The notes under the pieces: generated by a model
What the model was told of the DNA's origin: nothing
The model's input: only the letters and a program-made list of their open reading frames with translations
Databases searched by the model: none
Assembly (NCBI GenBank): GCA_030152105.1
Contig: JASLIH010000456.1
Span: forward strand, 1 to 17,399
Direction: 5' to 3'
DNA length: 17,399 nucleotides
From: Actinomycetes bacterium
GTDB lineage: Bacteria > Actinomycetota > CALGFH01
Translations under genes and position numbers: made by a program
Shown here: piece after piece, positions 15,029 to 17,399 of the stretch
Numbering within the stretch: position 1 is the stretch's first letter
Layout: the number at the start of each line of letters is the position of its first letter

Positions 15029-16077
15029 CCCTGGGCCCGCTCCCCGCGGTGGCGGCCGGCCCAGGCCAGCAGGCCGTCGACGTCGCGGGTGTTCACCACC
15101 AGGTCGGGGGTGACGCCGCAGGCGAAGGCGCGCTCGCAGCCGCCGAGCTGCCAGTCGAGCTGGCCGGGGGCGTGGGCGTCGGTGTCGATCGAGACCAGGC
15201 AGCCGGCCTCGACGGCCAGGCGCAGCAGGCGCTTGGGCGGGTCCTGGCGCTCGGGGCGGGAGTTGACCTCGACGGCCACGCCGCTGGCGGCGCAGGCGGC
15301 GAACACCGCCTCGGGGTCGAACTCGCTCTCGGGCCGGCCCCGGCCGACCACGATCCGGCCGGTGCAGTGGCCGAGGATGTCGGTGTGGGGGTTGGTCACG
15401 GCCGCCACCATCCGCCGGGTCATCTCCGGGCCGGGCATGCGCAGCTTGGAATGGACGCTGGCCACCACGACGTCGAGCCGGCCCAGCAGCTCGTCGGTCT
15501 GGTCGAGCCTGCCGTCCTCGAGGATGTCGACCTCGATCCCGGTGAGGATCCGGAAGGGCGCCAGGGCCTCGTTGAGGCGGGCGACCTCGTCCAGCTGGGC
15601 CAGCAATCGCTCCGGGCTGAGGCCGTTGGCCACCGTCAGCCGCGGCGAGTGGTCGGTGAGGACGAGGTACTCGTGGCCGAGGTCGCGGGCCGCCTCGGCC
15701 ATCTCGCCGATCGGGCTGCCACCGTCCGACCAGGTCGAGTGGGCGTGGCAGTCGCCGCGCAGGGCCGACCGCAGGGCGGCCGCGCCCTCGGCCACCGGCT
15801 GGCCCTCGATCGCCTCAAGGCGCCGCAGGTACACCGGGACCTCGCCGGCGAGGGCCTCGCGGATGACCCGCTCGGTGACCTCCCCGATCCCGGGCAGGCT
15901 CCGCAGGCCAGGGCCGGGATCGGCGGCCAGCCGGGCCAGGGTCGCCGGGTCGGTGTCGTCGACCGCGGCCGCCGCCCGCCGGAAGGCCCGCACCTTGTAG
16001 GTCGGCTCCCGGCCCCGCTCGAGCAGGAAGGCGATCCGCCGCAGGGCGGCCGCGGGGGCGAGGGTCGACTCGGTCAT
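15025..16077 (-). CDS. HhH + PHP-domain phosphoesterase, PolX-like but without the polymerase domain
   Basis: A 350-residue protein. The N-terminal part (about residues 8-92) resembles the 8-kDa/helix-hairpin-helix region of family X DNA polymerases, with REPTYKVRAFRRAAAAV and LPGIGEVTERVIREALAG. A PHP domain follows (about 105-340): His111-Ala-His113 in GDCHAHSTWSDGG, then VLTDHSP, GIEVDILEDG, VVASVHSK, DILGHCTGR, VEVNSRPER and IDTDAHAPGQLD, supplying the expected metal-binding His, Asp, Glu and Cys residues. The nucleotidyltransferase domain that separates these two parts in PolX is absent. It is likely a metal-dependent phosphatase or nuclease acting on DNA; the substrate is not proven. 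The ATG has no Shine-Dalgarno but a good promoter lies directly upstream. Confidence 0.88.
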   Translation of the reverse strand: MTESTLAPAAALRRIAFLLERGREPTYKVRAFRRAAAAVDDTDPATLARLAADPGPGLRSLPGIGEVTERVIREALAGEVPVYLRRLEAIEGQPVAEGAAALRSALRGDCHAHSTWSDGGSPIGEMAEAARDLGHEYLVLTDHSPRLTVANGLSPERLLAQLDEVARLNEALAPFRILTGIEVDILEDGRLDQTDELLGRLDVVVASVHSKLRMPGPEMTRRMVAAVTNPHTDILGHCTGRIVVGRGRPESEFDPEAVFAACAASGVAVEVNSRPERQDPPKRLLRLAVEAGCLVSIDTDAHAPGQLDWQLGGCERAFACGVTPDLVVNTRDVDGLLAWAGRHRGERAQG

Positions 16078-16085
16078 GCCGATCG

Positions 16086-16114
16086 ACGATAACGATCCGT
16101 CCTCGAAGGCTCAA
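16086..16114 (-). promoter_or_regulatory. Putative sigma-70-type promoter of the PHP gene
   Basis: On the minus strand TTGAGC (16109-16114) is followed after 17 bases by TATCGT (16086-16091), a standard -35/-10 arrangement. The -10 box ends 8 bases before the ATG at 16077, so the message would be leaderless or nearly so. Confidence 0.5.
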
Positions 16115-16120
16115 CGATCC
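16091..16120. repeat. Direct repeats AACGATCC, 22 bases apart, over the PHP promoter
   Basis: AACGATCC occurs at 16091-16098 and 16113-16120, two helical turns apart. One copy touches the -10 box and the other the -35 box of the minus-strand promoter. This is a possible operator in the divergent region between the PHP and L,D-transpeptidase genes. Confidence 0.4.
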
Positions 16121-16130
16121 CCGTTGGTGC

Positions 16131-16159
16131 TTGCCCGAACTCGAGCCGTCGGGTAGGAA
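16131..16159 (+). promoter_or_regulatory. Weak candidate promoter of the L,D-transpeptidase gene
   Basis: TTGCCC (16131-16136), a 17-base spacer and TAGGAA (16154-16159) give a marginal -35/-10 pair about 90 bases before the ATG. The -10 lacks the final T, so this is tentative. Confidence 0.25.
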
Positions 16160-16250
16160 GGAACCGCGCTCGGTGGTCGGCCGCTTCAGATTGGGGGGTG
16201 GCGAGCCGACGGTCTGTCCGAGTGTGTCGCTGGGGGGAGGAACGAGGCAG

Positions 16251-17327
16251 ATGAAGGTACCAGGGGTTCGGATGCCGACCTGGAAGCGCCCGGCCGGGGT
16301 GCCCGGCTGGCAACGTCTCGCCGTGATCATCGGCCTGGCCGTCGTGCTGCTGGCCACCATGAGCGTTGTCGCCACCGCCCGCGTGAGCGCCTCGTCGGGC
16401 CGCATCCTGGCCGGCGTGACCGTGGCCGGGGTCGACGTCGGCGGCATGACCCGCGAGGAGGCCGTGACCGCGGTCAAGGCAACCACCGAGCCGAAGCTGC
16501 GCCGGGGCGTGTTCGTGGTCGGCGGGGACAAGCGCTGGCCGGTCACCCCGGCCGGGCTCGGGCACGGCGCCGCGGTCGAGCAGGCGGTCGACCAGGCTAT
16601 CGCCGGGCCGGAGCTGTCGTGGTCCAAGGACTTCTGGTACCGGCTGACCAACAAGCCGGTGGCCCACAGCGTCAACGTCGCCCTGGCCGAGGACAACGCC
16701 AAGGTGAACCGGTTCGTGCGCGCCCTCGCCCCCAAGCTGGCCGTCGCCCCCACCAACGCCTCGATCAAGCTGGTCGACGGCCGCGTCGTCAAGCAGAAGG
16801 CCAAGGACGGCCGCGTCCTCGACGTCGAGGCGAGCGCCCGTGCCCTGGCCAAGGGCCTGCGCGGCAACGCCCGCAACGTCAAGCTGGTCACCAGGCCGGT
16901 CGACCCCAAGGTCACCAACGACAGGCTGGGCAAGACGATCGAGGTCAACCTGTCCACCAACCGGCTGACCTTCTACGACGGCCTCAAGGTGCGCAAGGTC
17001 TACCCGGTGGCGACCGGGCAGCCGAGCTTCCCGACCCCGCAGGGGAGCTGGGAGGTCGTCTACAAGCGGATGAACCCGACCTGGACCAACCCGGCCAAGG
17101 ACGGCTGGGGCGCCGACATGCCGGCCTCGATCCCGCCCGGCCCGGGCAACCCGCTCGGCACCAGGGCGATGTCCCTGAACGCCTCCGGGATCCTGATCCA
17201 CGGCACCTACGCCAGCTACTCGATCGGCCACTACGCCTCTCACGGCTGCATCCGGATGCTGCTGTCGGACGTTGAGGCCCTCTACCCGCAGGTGCCCGAG
17301 GGCACCCCGGTCCTCATCCACCGCTAG
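16251..17327 (+). CDS. L,D-transpeptidase (YkuD domain) with N-terminal PG_binding_4-like domain
   Basis: A 358-residue cell-envelope enzyme. A short basic N-terminus is followed by one hydrophobic segment (about residues 22-45), a membrane anchor or uncleaved signal. Residues about 50-190 resemble the PG_binding_4/VanW-associated domain (RILAGVTVAGVDVGGMTREEAV). The C-terminal YkuD domain (about 223-358) starts TIEVNLSTNRLTFYDG, with His317-Gly318 and the catalytic SHGCIRM, in which Cys333 is the nucleophile and Arg335 is conserved. It should form 3-3 peptide cross-links in peptidoglycan or attach proteins to it, outside the membrane. The ATG at 16251 is chosen because it follows a GGGGAGG site (16233-16240) and gives a normal N-terminus; the upstream in-frame stretch from 16131 is not protein-like. 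It is convergent with the gene fragment at the right edge. Confidence 0.92.
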   Translation: MKVPGVRMPTWKRPAGVPGWQRLAVIIGLAVVLLATMSVVATARVSASSGRILAGVTVAGVDVGGMTREEAVTAVKATTEPKLRRGVFVVGGDKRWPVTPAGLGHGAAVEQAVDQAIAGPELSWSKDFWYRLTNKPVAHSVNVALAEDNAKVNRFVRALAPKLAVAPTNASIKLVDGRVVKQKAKDGRVLDVEASARALAKGLRGNARNVKLVTRPVDPKVTNDRLGKTIEVNLSTNRLTFYDGLKVRKVYPVATGQPSFPTPQGSWEVVYKRMNPTWTNPAKDGWGADMPASIPPGPGNPLGTRAMSLNASGILIHGTYASYSIGHYASHGCIRMLLSDVEALYPQVPEGTPVLIHR

Positions 17328-17336
17328 CCCAGGGCG

Positions 17337-17399
17337 TCAGGGGCGGGTCAGGTACCGGTCGGGGACGGCGATGATGGCGCGCACGTCGCTCCAGCCGCC
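17337..17399 (-). CDS. C-terminal end of an unidentified gene, cut by the window edge
   Basis: On the minus strand an open frame enters from the right edge and ends at a TGA (17337-17339). The visible 20 residues are GGWSDVRAIIAVPDRYLTRP. Its stop lies only 9 bases beyond the L,D-transpeptidase stop, the tight convergent spacing seen elsewhere in this window, which supports a real gene. The piece is too short to name a family. Confidence 0.5.
   Translation of the reverse strand, partial: GGWSDVRAIIAVPDRYLTRP

Noticed and set aside
16131..16250. Upstream extension of the L,D-transpeptidase
   Set aside because: It would place 40 charged or Gly-rich residues before the membrane segment; the ATG at 16251 with a GGGGAGG site gives a standard anchor.
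1..17399. tRNA, rRNA, insertion sequences, attachment sites and phage or plasmid genes
   Set aside because: No cloverleaf-type sequence, conserved rRNA segment, transposase/integrase motif or terminal inverted repeats were recognised.

Overview
The window is about 17.4 kb of very GC-rich DNA in which almost every frame is open. The gene families point to a high-GC actinomycete (Actinomycetota), probably soil-dwelling or a deep-branching uncultured lineage: an AfsR/SARP-type giant regulator, an actinobacterial PPOX-family protein, a DUF2231-Rieske fusion, a PHP protein with a PolX-like N-terminus and an L,D-transpeptidase with a PG_binding_4-type domain. Many starts are GTG. Some genes have strong GGAGG-type ribosome sites; others have none but carry a -10-like hexamer right next to the start codon, which suggests leaderless transcripts. 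No rRNA, tRNA, CRISPR array, IS element or phage gene was seen, and no gap between genes exceeds 300 bases.

Layout from left to right. Bases 1-76 carry, on the minus strand, a piece of a GH13 alpha-glucosidase/amylase gene that lacks the N-terminal part such proteins have. nhaA (Na+/H+ antiporter) follows on plus, then a membrane protein with a C-terminal Rieske domain. On minus are a GAF-domain protein and a DUF255 (YyaL/SPATA20-like) thioredoxin-fold protein. On plus come a SnoaL-like/NTF2 protein, an APH-fold phosphotransferase and a SAM methyltransferase; the last two overlap at their junction and are probably translationally coupled. On minus is a 1121-residue BTAD/STAND/TPR regulator whose stop overlaps the methyltransferase stop, followed by a YiiM-like MOSC protein.

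On plus again are a secreted lipoprotein with beta-propeller-like motifs, a PPOX-family flavin/F420-type protein, a 68-residue cysteine-containing small protein and a 4-coumarate-CoA-ligase-like acyl-CoA synthetase. A minus-strand HhH + PHP protein shares an overlapping stop with the ligase. It is divergent from an L,D-transpeptidase on plus. The last 63 bases hold the 3' end of an unidentified minus-strand gene.

The window looks like chromosomal housekeeping and accessory genes in short transcription units, not one dedicated pathway. The most system-like stretch is SnoaL-like protein / phosphotransferase / methyltransferase facing the AfsR-type regulator; whether these act together is inference. 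The more unusual signals are architectural: a repeated leaderless-promoter pattern, two convergent pairs whose stop codons share one CTAG, a 24-bp tandem repeat in the regulator's linker, two alternative hairpins before the phosphotransferase, and direct repeats in two intergenic regions.
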